Shown: positions 18,631 to 27,704 of the stretch, one piece after another | How positions within the stretch are numbered: position 1 is the stretch's first letter | How the letters are laid out: each line of letters begins with the position of its first letter | Assembly (NCBI RefSeq): GCF_000143145.1 | Contig: NC_014313.1 | Coordinates: 1,860,001 to 1,924,000 of the forward strand | Source of the DNA: Hyphomicrobium denitrificans ATCC 51888 | GTDB taxonomy: Bacteria; Pseudomonadota; Alphaproteobacteria; Rhizobiales; Hyphomicrobiaceae | Length of the DNA: 64,000 nt | Direction: 5' to 3' | Translations under genes and position numbers: made by a program | The notes under the pieces: generated by a model | Databases searched by the model: none | Seen by the model: the letters and a program-made list of their open reading frames with translations, nothing else | Told to the model about the DNA's origin: nothing

Positions 18631-18997
18631 GCACTTTGCTATCGGGGGACATGATCGCCTCGATCAGATGCGCCGCACCGACGACACCTTTGCATTCCGG
18701 GATCAGATCGCATTTGTGAAGGCCTCCGAGATCGAGGCCCTGCGAGCAGTAATAAAATCTCACGCCGGCAGCGTGCGCTTCCTTGATGAAGTCGTGGATC
18801 GAGCGCGTATCGGCGGATTTGAGGCGGATTTTATCCGCGACACCGGACTTCAGAAGTTTTGTCGACGTCCCGGTGCAGATGACCTCGACATGAAATGACA
18901 TCGTCGCGGCGACCATCGCCTGGACGATCGGTGCACCGATCGCCTCGCCGTCGCAAGGATCGGTGTTGGCCAGGATGATGATCAGCTTCTGCGTCAT
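18620..18997 (-). CDS. DsrE/DsrF-like family protein
   Basis: A 125-residue protein of the DsrE/F/H-like fold. It has LIIILANTDPCDGEAIGAPIVQA at the start, FHVEVICTGTSTKLL in the middle and AGVRFYYCSQGLDLGG, with a cysteine at the position where sulfur-relay members carry the reactive thiol. Members handle persulfides or have uncharacterised roles. No dsr or tus genes are nearby, so a sulfur function is unproven. GAGG stands ahead of the start. The gene end overlaps gph by 11 bases. Confidence 0.8.
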   Translation of the reverse strand: MTQKLIIILANTDPCDGEAIGAPIVQAMVAATMSFHVEVICTGTSTKLLKSGVADKIRLKSADTRSIHDFIKEAHAAGVRFYYCSQGLDLGGLHKCDLIPECKGVVGAAHLIEAIMSPDSKVLTY

Positions 18998-19069
18998 AGC
19001 GATCGCCTCACCCGCGAGTCCGCCTGCGCCAGAGTGCGCTGATTAATCCGGGATCGCAACCACCGTCAG

Positions 19070-21349
19070 TCAGAAATGCCGACTGATATAGCGACGGTAA
19101 ACAAGAATGCTCGCCGGCAGAAACACGAGGTCGGCGACGAGGGACGCGACCAGCGTCACGCCGCAAACGAAGCCGAAGAGCCGAAGCGACGGGAGATCCG
19201 AAAACACGGTCACGCCGAGGCCGAAGGCGAGCACGATCGTCGTCAGGATGATCGCCGGGCCGACGAGCACGCGCGCATTGCGTATCGCCACCTCCGGCGA
19301 CACGCCCGGCCCTTCTTCAAGTCGCAGCCGGTTCAAGAAGTGGATGAGCGCATCGACGCCGAGACCGAATACGACGAGCAGCGCGACAACGGACGCGAAC
19401 TCCAATCCGCCATTCAAGTACCAGAGCAGTGCGCCCGACGTGACGACAGGGAACAGCCCAGGCAGCAGGCTGATGAAGCCCACGAAGACCGAGCGGAATG
19501 CGATCGCGAGAAGCACGGCCGCGACCAGCACGCAAAGCGGAATGCTCTCATCGAGCTGCGAGATCATGCGGTAGCTGTTGCGCGCGGCGAGCGCCGGCAG
19601 ACCGGTCACGGAAATCTCATACTGCGGGAACTGCGCGCGGATCGGATCGAGCGCCTGATCGACCTTATGGACCACTGGCAGAATCTGGCTCGCGTCGACG
19701 TCGGGCAACCGTCCCGTCACAAGGACTGCGTCCTGCTCCTTGGCAATGAAGCGACGGACCAGATGTTCGGGCAGCAGGCCCACGTATTTCTTGATCGTCT
19801 CAACGCTGTCGTCGCCATTCTCGCGCAGCCATCGCCTGAGGCTTTCCAGCGACCAGACGTTGCCGAGGCCTGCCGATTTCTCCAGCGAAGCGTGCGTTTC
19901 CTCGATGACCTTGAGGGTCGTGGGGTCGTAAAGGCTGGCGCCGTTTTTCCAGCGGATCATGACGTGGAACGGGTTGGCGCCGGTGAGTTTAGAGTCGATG
20001 CGGCCGGTCGCGGCGAGCGCCTGCTCGCGGTCCGGGACCTGATCGGCGAGGCGATAGCGCGGCTCGAGCTGCAGGTGCAGGTACGCGAAGATGCCGAACA
20101 GCGCAAAGCCGAGGAGTGTGTAAAGTACGGAATGCTTGACGACGCGATCGACGACGACGCCGACGAAGTTGCCGAGCGCATCCATCATCCGGTCGGCGGG
20201 CGAATGTTCGCGCGCCAGCGACTTCTCGTTGCGAATGAACAGCAGCGCCAGCATCGGCAGCACGACGATGACGGCGACGAACGAGATGCAGACCGCCATC
20301 GCTCCGGCTTCGCCGAACGTGCGGATGAGGCCCGACTCCGAGAACAACAGCGCCAGGAACGACAGCAGCGCCGCCCCGTGCGCTAGAACGCACGCAGGGC
20401 CAACGACGTTGATCGCGAATTTCACCGCTTCGAGCTTGGTGTCGCCCTCACGCAACCGGATGCGGATCGCGGACACCATCTGCATGCTGTCGGCGAAGCC
20501 CATCACCATGATGAGCGGCGTCATCACATTCAGAAACAGGTTGAGCTTGAACCCCAGCCAGCCCAGAAGCCCGAGCGACCAAATCACCGCGATGACCGGC
20601 GGCAGGGCGGCGACCAGCATCAGAGAAACGCGGCGAAAGAAGATCGCAGCAATCGTCGCGCCGAACAGCAGGCCGAGGCCGTTATAGACGATCTGGTCGC
20701 GCTCGACCGAATTGCGGATCTCGAGTTGCATCACCGGCGCACCGGCGAGCTTGACCGAAAGACCGGCGGGATTGAGATCCTCTTTCGCGACCTGCTCGAT
20801 CGCGCCGATGACGGTTTTCGCGGACTTTTCGGCAACGACGCCACGATCGAGCGCCAGCACCATCAACGCAAGCTGACCGTCATTGGACAGAAACTTGCCT
20901 TTGACGATGTCGTTGTTCTTCAGCGCCGAGATGATCGCGTCGAAGGCGGCTTTGTCCTGGGGCAGATCGTCGGGCACGACGGGCGGCGCATAGCCGGTCG
21001 AGTCCGGCTTGCCACGCGCCGAGAGCATCGAGACGATGCCATCGACGCCATCGGCAAGTTGCAAGTCGGCGGCCGCGTTCGCGAACGCGGCGAGGCCTTC
21101 ATGCGTCAAAAGCTTCTCGCCTTCGACGACGACCAGCACGTCGTATTCGCTCGACGGAAAGCGGCGATCGATTTCTTCGTAGGTCTTGAATTCGGGCGTG
21201 TTGGTGCGGAACAGCTCGGACAAGCTGTCGTCGACCTTCAACCGCATCAGGCCTGTTGCCGCGATCGCGGTGATGAGGAGGATGAGAGCCGCGGTCAGCC
21301 AGGGAATCCGGAGCCCGATCAAGCCCAGCTTATTCAAACCCAGCGACAT
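19070..21349 (-). CDS. MMPL/RND family transporter
   Basis: A 759-residue inner-membrane protein with two repeated halves. Each half has one N-terminal membrane segment (LTAALILLITAIAATGLM in the first), a periplasmic loop of about 200 residues, and a block of five membrane helices. Examples are GLLFGATIAAIFF with GFADSMQMVSAI, and later LCVLVAAVLLAIAF with GVDALIHFLNRL. This is the MMPL layout, related to HpnN and other lipid exporters. The cargo is unknown; hydrophobic lipids are usual for the family. The ATG at 21347-21349 is preferred because the protein fold begins there. A continuous frame reaches 21694 but would run into the tRNA-Val gene. Confidence 0.85.
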   Translation of the reverse strand: MSLGLNKLGLIGLRIPWLTAALILLITAIAATGLMRLKVDDSLSELFRTNTPEFKTYEEIDRRFPSSEYDVLVVVEGEKLLTHEGLAAFANAAADLQLADGVDGIVSMLSARGKPDSTGYAPPVVPDDLPQDKAAFDAIISALKNNDIVKGKFLSNDGQLALMVLALDRGVVAEKSAKTVIGAIEQVAKEDLNPAGLSVKLAGAPVMQLEIRNSVERDQIVYNGLGLLFGATIAAIFFRRVSLMLVAALPPVIAVIWSLGLLGWLGFKLNLFLNVMTPLIMVMGFADSMQMVSAIRIRLREGDTKLEAVKFAINVVGPACVLAHGAALLSFLALLFSESGLIRTFGEAGAMAVCISFVAVIVVLPMLALLFIRNEKSLAREHSPADRMMDALGNFVGVVVDRVVKHSVLYTLLGFALFGIFAYLHLQLEPRYRLADQVPDREQALAATGRIDSKLTGANPFHVMIRWKNGASLYDPTTLKVIEETHASLEKSAGLGNVWSLESLRRWLRENGDDSVETIKKYVGLLPEHLVRRFIAKEQDAVLVTGRLPDVDASQILPVVHKVDQALDPIRAQFPQYEISVTGLPALAARNSYRMISQLDESIPLCVLVAAVLLAIAFRSVFVGFISLLPGLFPVVTSGALLWYLNGGLEFASVVALLVVFGLGVDALIHFLNRLRLEEGPGVSPEVAIRNARVLVGPAIILTTIVLAFGLGVTVFSDLPSLRLFGFVCGVTLVASLVADLVFLPASILVYRRYISRHF

Positions 21350-21621
21350 CGGAAACGGACGTGGCGGCGTCTCGAGCTGCAAACCTTCCTCCCGAGCGAC
21401 CCCCGAATAAAGACACCGTAGATCAGCATCTTCCGCGGTCGCACGTTTTCGGCACATCGCACTATGAATCGGGCGAGCGCAAGGGCACGTGGCAAGCGGG
21501 CCACGGTCAAACAACAGCTTTCCGCCCGCGAGGCACTGGCAGAGGCTGGCGGCAGAACCCGATTCCGCGACACCGAGAGTCGGGCATCGGTCAGATATCA
21601 GGCGGCGTCTACGCAGCGCGC
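21350..21621. other. Gene-free stretch between the MMPL transporter and tRNA-Val
   Basis: About 270 bases contain the promoter of the transporter on the minus strand and the approach to the tRNA promoter on the plus strand. A minus-strand frame stays open through it, but its predicted peptide (arginine- and serine-rich) does not look coding. No repeat or operator was seen. Confidence 0.5.
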
Positions 21622-21651
21622 TTGACAGGTTCGGGCCCGGCCTCGCATAAG
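21622..21651 (+). promoter_or_regulatory. Sigma-70-type promoter for tRNA-Val
   Basis: TTGACA at 21622-21627 and GCATAA/CATAAG at 21645-21651 are spaced by 17-18 bases. The first tRNA base lies about 16 bases beyond the -10 element, a good fit for a tRNA promoter. Confidence 0.65.
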
Positions 21652-21666
21652 GGCCGTCTTCGAACA

Positions 21667-21741
21667 GGGCGGTTAGCTCAGCGGTAGAGCACACGCTTCA
21701 CACGCGTGGGGTCACAGGTTCAATCCCTGTACCGCCCACCA
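21667..21741 (+). tRNA. tRNA-Val (anticodon CAC)
   Basis: A full cloverleaf can be drawn by eye. The acceptor GGGCGGT pairs with ACCGCCC, the D arm is GCTC/GAGC, and the anticodon stem CACGC/GCGTG holds the loop TTCACAC with anticodon CAC. The T arm is ACAGG/CCTGT with TTCAATC. The CCA end is encoded. Confidence 0.97.
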
Positions 21742-21856
21742 TGCCCCGGCCAACACCCCGTACCGCGAGTTGCCTGGACAATTTTAGTCTCTCCCAGCTC
21801 CGAATTTGGCCACGAATCCGCGCCACCAGTGCTGCGGGAGGCGAGGGAGAGCAAAA

Positions 21857-22405
21857 ATGTCACTCAAAGGTCTAACTGTCGCGTTTCTGGCGCTCGCTGC
21901 GGTGCTCGTCGCGTCGCCTCAAGTCAAGGCCGCTTCGGCTCCGGACATCGATGCCGGCGTCGACGCGACACTCGACACCTTTTTCTATCAGGTCCGCGGC
22001 GCCCGGGAACTGGCGCACAAGGCGGTCGGCATCCTCGTCTTTCCGTCAATCGTCAAAGCCGGGTTCGGCTTCGGCGGCGAATACGGAGAAGGCGCGCTGC
22101 GCGTGCACGGCCGGACGGCGGGCTACTATAACAATGTCTCGGCATCGGTCGGCTTTCAGCTCGGTATTCAGTCGCGCTCGGTCATCATCATGTTCATGAC
22201 CCCGCAGGCGCTCGATCAGTTCCGCCGGACGTCGGGCTGGAAAGTCGGCGTCGATGGTTCGGTTGCGATCATCACGGTTGGCGTCGGCGGATCGGTCGAT
22301 ACCAACAAGATCACCAGTCCCGTTGTTGGTTTCATCCTCGATCCGAAGGGCCTCATGTATAACCTGACGCTCGAAGGCTCGAAGATTTCGCGCATATCGC
22401 GGTGA
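21857..22405 (+). CDS. Secreted SYLF/Ysc84 lipid-binding domain protein
   Basis: A 182-residue exported protein. A signal peptide (MSLKGLTVAFLALAAVLVASPQVKA) is followed by a SYLF (Ysc84-type) domain: AHKAVGILVFPSIVKAGFGFGGEYGEGAL, YNNVSASVGFQLGIQSRSVIIMFM and WKVGVDGSVAIITVGVGG. Ysc84 domains bind phosphoinositides in eukaryotes. Bacterial secreted versions are uncharacterised, probably periplasmic or outer-membrane associated. The ATG at 21857 is chosen because GGAGAG precedes it. It is followed by a terminator-like hairpin at 22453. Confidence 0.85.
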   Translation: MSLKGLTVAFLALAAVLVASPQVKAASAPDIDAGVDATLDTFFYQVRGARELAHKAVGILVFPSIVKAGFGFGGEYGEGALRVHGRTAGYYNNVSASVGFQLGIQSRSVIIMFMTPQALDQFRRTSGWKVGVDGSVAIITVGVGGSVDTNKITSPVVGFILDPKGLMYNLTLEGSKISRISR

Positions 22406-22452
22406 GCGTTTCCGCAGCCGTCATGTAACGGCACTCGGGACTTAGACGTATG

Positions 22453-22484
22453 AAAGGTGTCCGAGACATTCGGGCGCCTTTTCT
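22453..22484 (+). terminator. Probable intrinsic terminator after the SYLF gene
   Basis: AAAGGTGTCCGA and TCGGGCGCCTTT pair with two G-U wobbles around a five-base loop, followed by TCTC. It lies between the SYLF gene and msrA. Confidence 0.5.
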
Positions 22485-22500
22485 CGTTTGGGAGCGTTTC

Positions 22501-23244
22501 ATGGATGCATCGTCGTCGAAACCGACACGCTCGCGCCTCTCTTGGCTGAACGGCATTTTCCTGTCCGGTGCTTTGATCCTCGCCGCCGCATTCATTTTCG
22601 GCGCGTCGCGTTCGGTGTCGGAGGAAGGCCGCCCGCTCCCTGCTCCCACAGTTGACGAACCCGTCACGGCGGCCGTCGAAACCGCCGTGTTCGCAGGCGG
22701 ATGCTTCTGGGGTGTGCAAGGCGTTTTCCAGCACGTTGCGGGCGTGAAGGAAGCCGTGTCGGGTTACGCAGGCGGCAAGGCGGAAGACGCAAAGTACCAA
22801 GTCGTCGGAACCGGACGGACAGGACATGCGGAATCCGTGCGCGTCACGTTCGATCCGAAAACGGTGAGCTACGGACGCCTTCTGCAAATCTACTTTTCCG
22901 TCGCGCACGATCCGACAGAGCTTAACCGGCAGGGACCGGATCGCGGCACGCAATACCGCTCGACGATCTTTCCGACGTCGGATGAACAGGCGAAGGTCGC
23001 GAAGGCCTACATCAGCCAGCTCGACGCCGCGAAGGTCTTTTCAAAACCAATCGCGACGACCATCGAACCAGGCCGCAGCTTCTATGCGGCCGAAGCGTAT
23101 CATCAGAACTTTCTGACGCTCAATCCGTCGTATCCGTACATCGTCATCAACGACATGCCGAAGATCGAGAACTTGAAGCGGCTTTATCCGGAAGCCTATC
23201 GCGCCGAACCGGCTCTCGTCGCCGTCGCCAAGCCGACGCACTGA
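22501..23244 (+). CDS. msrA: Peptide-methionine (S)-S-oxide reductase, membrane-anchored
   Basis: It reduces methionine S-sulfoxide in proteins. The catalytic core is intact: GGCFWGVQGVFQHV with nucleophile Cys68, VSGYAGG, the substrate-site HDPTELNRQGPDRGTQYRS and the later EAYHQNF. The first about 60 residues are extra compared with cytosolic MsrA. They include a hydrophobic helix (IFLSGALILAAAFIFGA), so the enzyme is probably anchored in the inner membrane and faces the periplasm. GGAG lies ahead of the ATG. The 247-residue length fits this form. Confidence 0.9.
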   Translation: MDASSSKPTRSRLSWLNGIFLSGALILAAAFIFGASRSVSEEGRPLPAPTVDEPVTAAVETAVFAGGCFWGVQGVFQHVAGVKEAVSGYAGGKAEDAKYQVVGTGRTGHAESVRVTFDPKTVSYGRLLQIYFSVAHDPTELNRQGPDRGTQYRSTIFPTSDEQAKVAKAYISQLDAAKVFSKPIATTIEPGRSFYAAEAYHQNFLTLNPSYPYIVINDMPKIENLKRLYPEAYRAEPALVAVAKPTH

Positions 23245-23310
23245 GGCGGCACTGCTTCGCTACTGACCCAGCCATCCAGAGACGCGCATGGTGCTGCCCG
23301 AACGTGGTGC

Positions 23311-23344
23311 CCTGGATTGCCGCCTCGAGGGCGGCCATGACGTG
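23311..23344. repeat. REP-like palindrome, copy C (diverged)
   Basis: GCCGCC and GGCGGC flank a short loop, with CCATGACG on one side and CCTGGATT on the other. The complement reads CGTCATGGCCGCC...GGCGGC, the same family as the two palindromes at 5519 and 5658. It lies between the converging msrA and ornithine decarboxylase genes. Confidence 0.55.
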
Positions 23345-23372
23345 TGGGTCTGCGGGAAGTGCTAAAGCAAGC

Positions 23373-24551
23373 TCAGGCGTTGCGAGCGACGGGCGCGGCT
23401 TCTTCCGTATAGATCGAATACATCGGCTCATCCTGCAGGATGACGTCGGTGTATTCGCCATAGCCGTTGAAGCGCGTCGCGAGAGCGCGGCCGTAAGCGC
23501 CGATATTGCCGATCTCGATGTAATCGCCTTCGCGCACCGAAGCGGGCAGCATGAACGGCCCCTTCATGCGATCGATCGAGTCGCACGTCGGTCCCCAAAG
23601 CTCGAACGGCTCCAGCGGCTCATTCGGATCGAGGCCGGGGCGGATCAAGCGCACCGGAAAAACAAAGCCGATGTGGGCGCTGTCGAACAGCGCGCCGTAG
23701 CCGCCGTCGTTGATGAAAAGCTGATTACCGGACTTCCTGAGATCGACCTTGACGATCAGGCTTTCCGCCTCGGCGACGAGCGCGCGTCCGGGCTCGCAGA
23801 TCAGGCGGCAATGCTCGGTCACCGGCATCTTGTCCATCGATGACTTGATGACCTCGATGAAGTCGGAAAGACGTGCGGGCACACTGTCGGTATAGCGCGA
23901 TGGAAAACCGCCGCCGATGTCGATCGCATCCACGACGACGCCGGCTTTCACGATGTGCTTTTTGACTTCCTCGAACGCCATTGCGTAGGCGTCGGGAGTC
24001 GTCGTCTGCGAGCCGACGTGAAACGTGATGCCGAGTTCGTCCGCGACTTGGCGCGTCTTGACGAGCAGCCTCTGCGCCTTCTGGCCGGTGATGCCGAACT
24101 TATGTTCGAGCGGCACGCGGCTGTTCTTCGCGGGCACCGAAATGCGCACGAAGAGTTCGAGATCCTTCGCGCCGTCGGTTTCCTCGACGATCTTCTGCAG
24201 CTCGTCCTCGGTGTCGAGCGCGAAGCACTTGATGTCGTAGTCGAAGTAGGCGCGGCGAATGGCGTAACGCGACTTCACCGGATGCATGAAATGCAGGCGC
24301 ACGCCCGGAATGGTCGCGGCATCCTCAAGCTCGGCGACGGAGGCGACGTCGAACTGCGTGATGCCGGCGCCATAGAGCGCGCCGACCAGAAAGACGGAGC
24401 TGTTCGCCTTGTAAGCGTAAGCGACTTCGCCCGGAAAATTGTTGATGAACCAGCGCGCGGCGCGGCCAGCGGCGTGCGGACGTGCCGCGAAGACCGGGCC
24501 TTCCGGCTTCATTTCGGTCACCATCTCGAGCGCGGTTGCGAATTTCTCCAT
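23373..24551 (-). CDS. Type III PLP-dependent ornithine/lysine decarboxylase
   Basis: A fold-type III (alanine racemase-like) decarboxylase of 392 residues that makes putrescine or cadaverine from ornithine or lysine. The PLP lysine is Lys48 in VAYAYKANSS. HVGSQT, DIGGGFPSRY, CEPGRALVAEAES and the active-site cysteine in WGPTCDSIDRM are all present. This is the eukaryotic-like group common in alphaproteobacteria. The ATG at 24549-24551 is chosen because a strong AGGAGG stands ten bases upstream; a longer frame to 24701 has no such support. It most likely supplies polyamines. Confidence 0.9.
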   Translation of the reverse strand: MEKFATALEMVTEMKPEGPVFAARPHAAGRAARWFINNFPGEVAYAYKANSSVFLVGALYGAGITQFDVASVAELEDAATIPGVRLHFMHPVKSRYAIRRAYFDYDIKCFALDTEDELQKIVEETDGAKDLELFVRISVPAKNSRVPLEHKFGITGQKAQRLLVKTRQVADELGITFHVGSQTTTPDAYAMAFEEVKKHIVKAGVVVDAIDIGGGFPSRYTDSVPARLSDFIEVIKSSMDKMPVTEHCRLICEPGRALVAEAESLIVKVDLRKSGNQLFINDGGYGALFDSAHIGFVFPVRLIRPGLDPNEPLEPFELWGPTCDSIDRMKGPFMLPASVREGDYIEIGNIGAYGRALATRFNGYGEYTDVILQDEPMYSIYTEEAAPVARNA

Positions 24552-24776
24552 CGCGAAAGAACCTCCTGCAGAAGGAACCATCCGTGTTGGTCTGCGGCGG
24601 CCGAGCGGTGCCCACTTTCCTTGCGGCAATAAGGGCCTGCATTTAGGTGGCGCGATCCCGCATGTAAAGGTCTTTAGAACGGGCGCGCTCTGTTGCTGCA
24701 AAATTGGTTGCCGTCACGTGCTCACCGTCAGCACCGCGATTGTCACACGCGCGTCACAACCTGCGCCGTCGCGCCG

Positions 24777-27161
24777 CTACTTCGGCCCAAGAACAAGAAC
24801 GGCGCGGCCGTCGCGCAACGGCTTGTCGGTCGGAACGTCGGGCCGTGGCGGCTCGATGCGTTCGCCGCGATCCCGCCGCCGCCGCAGGGCGCCCGAGCGG
24901 GCCACACGCGCGCGCTCCGCCTTTTCCGGGCTGGCTCGCAGTTCCCATTCGGTGACGAGCGTATCCTCGATGAAGTTTTCCCAGTTGCCGAGGGCCGTAA
25001 ACCTCTGGCGCTCGAAATCGTGCTCGATGCCGAGCGGCGGCGTCGCGCTCGTCGAGCAGCGCGCCAGAAGCGTTTCGCTGCCCTCCGACTTGTAGCGGAG
25101 CTGGAAGGGCGCTTCCGCGGGCGGAATACTGACGGGCCGCGACGCGGAGAGCAGATTGTCGGTCTGGAAATCGTTCGGGAAGAGGACGGTCGCGACACCT
25201 GCCGCGTCGACGCTGATGACCGTCAGATAGCAATCGTTGTCGGCCTCGATCTTGACCGTCACGAGATCACCGGAAACTGGACGCGGCTTGTCCAGCCACA
25301 TGCTGAGGCCGATGTCGGATTTCGTTTCGTGCAGGAAGCCGCCGGGACGCGCGACTGCCGGCGACGGCACGTCGATGCCTTTCAGAAGCGCGAATAGTCG
25401 CTCGAGTTCGGAACGCGACAGCACGCCGTGCAGGAGACGGCGCGCGAGCGGAGCGGCCGCGCCACGAGCATCCGTCAAGTCAGCGAGAAACGCGTCGCGT
25501 TCGCGATCGATCTGAGCGAGCGCCGTCTCGAACACCGCGCCCTCGCGATAGCGTTCGGCGAGGCCGGTGACGAGTTCGGCGCCACGCAGGCGCGCGTTCG
25601 GATCGATGCCGACGCTGCGAACCGCGAGGTGATAGCGGTCGCGGCTGCCGATCAGCAACAGCGTGTTTTCGCTGTCTGTGCCGAACAAGCGGAGCGCCGT
25701 CGCGCGGCTTGGGCTCAGCGGCGCCGATGCATCGAAGGCAGTTTTGAAATCGTCCTTGGCTTCGACGAGGCCATCGCTGTGGCAGGCGAAGCATTTGACG
25801 CCGGTTTTGGTTGTCGGCTCGACGGCATCGGCCTCGACGCCTGCGTATGGTTTTTCGATGCCCGGCAGAACGCGGTCGATGCGATTGCCTGCGGCGTCAT
25901 AAAGAGCGAACGCGTAAAAGCCGTTCGGCAGAACATAGATCGCGCGGATTTCATCGGGCTTGAATGGCTTTTGCCCATAGAGCGCCGAGTGCGGGCCTTG
26001 CGGGTTCTCGAAAATATTCTGATCGCCGGAGGTCGTCGCAAAATCGTAGACCAGCCAGAGCCCGCCACGGCTGCCGGGATGGCGTTCGATCAGGCGATTG
26101 CCGCGCGTGACGGCACTGGTTGCGATCGCGATGCGTCGCGCCGCCGCTGTCTTGATGCTCTGCTCGATATCGACGGAATTGAGCTTGGCGAGATCCGCGA
26201 GTTTTTCCGGCACGCCAAGCAATTCATAGTAGAGCGGCGCTTCGCCTGCAGCGGCGGCAAGCCAATCGCCATCGACGATCGGCACTTTCGTTCCGGCCGT
26301 TTGCAAAACATCCGACGCGACCGGAAGCGCGAGCACGGCGGGATATGCACTTTCGATCAGCTTCCATCGGCGCGCATCCCAACCGAAATCGGACATGCGG
26401 AACGAGAAGACCGTTCCGCCCGCGTTGAGCGGCGTCAGCTTCACGGGCTCGGCCGATGACGAGAGCGAGTTCATCAGCTTGTTCAGCGCCTGCGTGTAAG
26501 CCGACATTTCGGCGGGCGTCGCGCAGGCGTTGTCGAGATGCGCCAAGGTGATGAAGCGCACGTCACCGGCCTGGTCGCGCTCCAGGCGCTGCGCATCGCG
26601 CATCATCTTGTCCATGTCGTCGGGCCGCACCGGATGGCGGACGGGACATGCTTGCGTGGACGGCGGCAGGTCTCTGATCCAGCCGCGAATGCTTTCGATG
26701 TCCTCTGGCTGGGGCTCGGCGGCGACGGAGCCGCTGGTGAACACATCGAGCGGCGCATGCCGCGTTTCGAGCACATCGTAGAGGCGCGATGCATCGGGCA
26801 CGCCGGGCTTCACCAGAACCGGATCGCGCGCCAGATCGTCGATGGCGAGAATGTTCGAGAGCCCGCCGGACGCCAGCGGAAGCTCGAGCCGTCCCGTCTG
26901 GTGGCAGCGGGCGCAATGCGTGCTGAGCGTGTCGTAGGCTTTGGCGGCGCGCGGCTCTTCGGGACGCGGCGGAACGCCCTGCGCGTCTTTGGGTGCCAAC
27001 GGCGCGGCGACCGTCATATCGGGCGGCGACGGCACAACGTCATCGGCAACCGCCGTGCCGAGGCCCCACGCGGCACCGACGATCAGGCAGAGCGCGAGCA
27101 CGTGCTTCCGCAATTTTATGAGCGCACCAACCAAAGTACCCCTCGGGACCCCTTCCCCCAT
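24777..27161 (-). CDS. Two-heme c-type protein with C-terminal DUF4384
   Basis: A large exported protein of up to 794 residues. A hydrophobic leader (residues 18-38) is followed by a heme motif CARCH at 83-87, in a context (THCARCHQTGRL) like a cytochrome c. A second motif, CFACHSDG, occurs near residue 455. Both would bind heme c in the periplasm. The region around residues 630-720 (IGLSMWLDKPRPVSGDLV, NDCYLTVISVDAAG, VLFPNDFQ) is a DUF4384 domain, usually fused to kinases or peptidases rather than heme proteins. The C-terminus is basic and proline-rich. Function unknown; redox sensing or electron transfer at the cell surface are possible. A TTG at 27134, after GAGGGG, is an alternative start. 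Confidence 0.72.
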   Translation of the reverse strand: MGEGVPRGTLVGALIKLRKHVLALCLIVGAAWGLGTAVADDVVPSPPDMTVAAPLAPKDAQGVPPRPEEPRAAKAYDTLSTHCARCHQTGRLELPLASGGLSNILAIDDLARDPVLVKPGVPDASRLYDVLETRHAPLDVFTSGSVAAEPQPEDIESIRGWIRDLPPSTQACPVRHPVRPDDMDKMMRDAQRLERDQAGDVRFITLAHLDNACATPAEMSAYTQALNKLMNSLSSSAEPVKLTPLNAGGTVFSFRMSDFGWDARRWKLIESAYPAVLALPVASDVLQTAGTKVPIVDGDWLAAAAGEAPLYYELLGVPEKLADLAKLNSVDIEQSIKTAAARRIAIATSAVTRGNRLIERHPGSRGGLWLVYDFATTSGDQNIFENPQGPHSALYGQKPFKPDEIRAIYVLPNGFYAFALYDAAGNRIDRVLPGIEKPYAGVEADAVEPTTKTGVKCFACHSDGLVEAKDDFKTAFDASAPLSPSRATALRLFGTDSENTLLLIGSRDRYHLAVRSVGIDPNARLRGAELVTGLAERYREGAVFETALAQIDRERDAFLADLTDARGAAAPLARRLLHGVLSRSELERLFALLKGIDVPSPAVARPGGFLHETKSDIGLSMWLDKPRPVSGDLVTVKIEADNDCYLTVISVDAAGVATVLFPNDFQTDNLLSASRPVSIPPAEAPFQLRYKSEGSETLLARCSTSATPPLGIEHDFERQRFTALGNWENFIEDTLVTEWELRASPEKAERARVARSGALRRRRDRGERIEPPRPDVPTDKPLRDGRAVLVLGPK

Positions 27162-27385
27162 TCCGCAGTTCTGTCGCTACGGCCACGGCGCGGCACCATA
27201 GTGGCGAGATGGCCTTATCGCCAATGCGCCGATATCGCGTCGGGCTTTCCGGCCGCAGCCTTCCGTACCGCCCTCGCGGACGCGCCGCATTAACAGGAAT
27301 GAACAATCCGTTAAATTTACAATTCTTGCATTAGCGATAGGGCGAGTTCGGCTTCGACCGCGCGGCAAAACTCGGTTACAAGAAT

Positions 27386-27425
27386 CTTACTTGGTTTGAA
27401 GCGACGACTTACTTGGTTGAAGCGA
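27386..27425 (+). repeat. Two tandem direct repeats upstream of a small membrane protein
   Basis: CTTACTTGGTTTGAAGCGA and CTTACTTGGTTGAAGCGA follow each other with a period of 22 bases. They end 16 bases before the start codon of the 54-residue membrane protein, so they could be an operator or part of the leader. Confidence 0.75.
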
Positions 27426-27441
27426 AGACAGGCGACCGAAG

Positions 27442-27606
27442 ATGGATCTCGAAGCCGCTTATGACCGGAATGCCCGCGCGAACAAGCTGACACGCTTGAC
27501 CATGGCGCTGTGCTTCCTGATCTCGGGCGGGATCCTGCTCGGCACGCTCGCGCTGGCAGCGCCCGATCCGTTGCCCGCAAGCGTCGCAGCTTCCACCTCC
27601 AGGTAG
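27442..27606 (+). CDS. 54-residue single-pass membrane protein, unknown
   Basis: A short reading frame starting MDLEAAYDRNARANKLTRL. A hydrophobic segment of about 20 residues follows (ALCFLISGGILLGTLALA), then a short tail ending TSR. The charged N-terminal part predicts a single helix across the inner membrane. No family is recognised. It is considered real because it is followed 50 bases later by a strong terminator on its strand and is preceded by a tandem direct repeat. The ribosome-binding site is weak (GACCGAAG). It diverges from the diheme/DUF4384 gene. Confidence 0.55.
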   Translation: MDLEAAYDRNARANKLTRLTMALCFLISGGILLGTLALAAPDPLPASVAASTSR

Positions 27607-27655
27607 GTTTGATTTCAGAGTTTCACGGCCCGATCCCCTCGACCCGATCTAACTC

Positions 27656-27690
27656 AGCCTTACGCTTCATCTGCGTAAGGCTTTTTCTTT
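27656..27690 (+). terminator. Rho-independent terminator
   Basis: AGCCTTACGC and GCGTAAGGCT form a perfect 10-bp stem with a seven-base loop, followed by TTTTCTTT. The U-run is on the plus strand, so it ends the transcript of the small membrane protein rather than that of ilvA, which converges on it. Confidence 0.85.
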
Positions 27691-27704
27691 GCCTCGCTCG
27701 CCGT

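Noticed and set aside
21350..21694. N-terminal extension of the MMPL transporter by 115 residues
   Set aside because: It would overlap the tRNA-Val gene and its promoter, and the peptide is arginine/serine-rich with no membrane or domain features.
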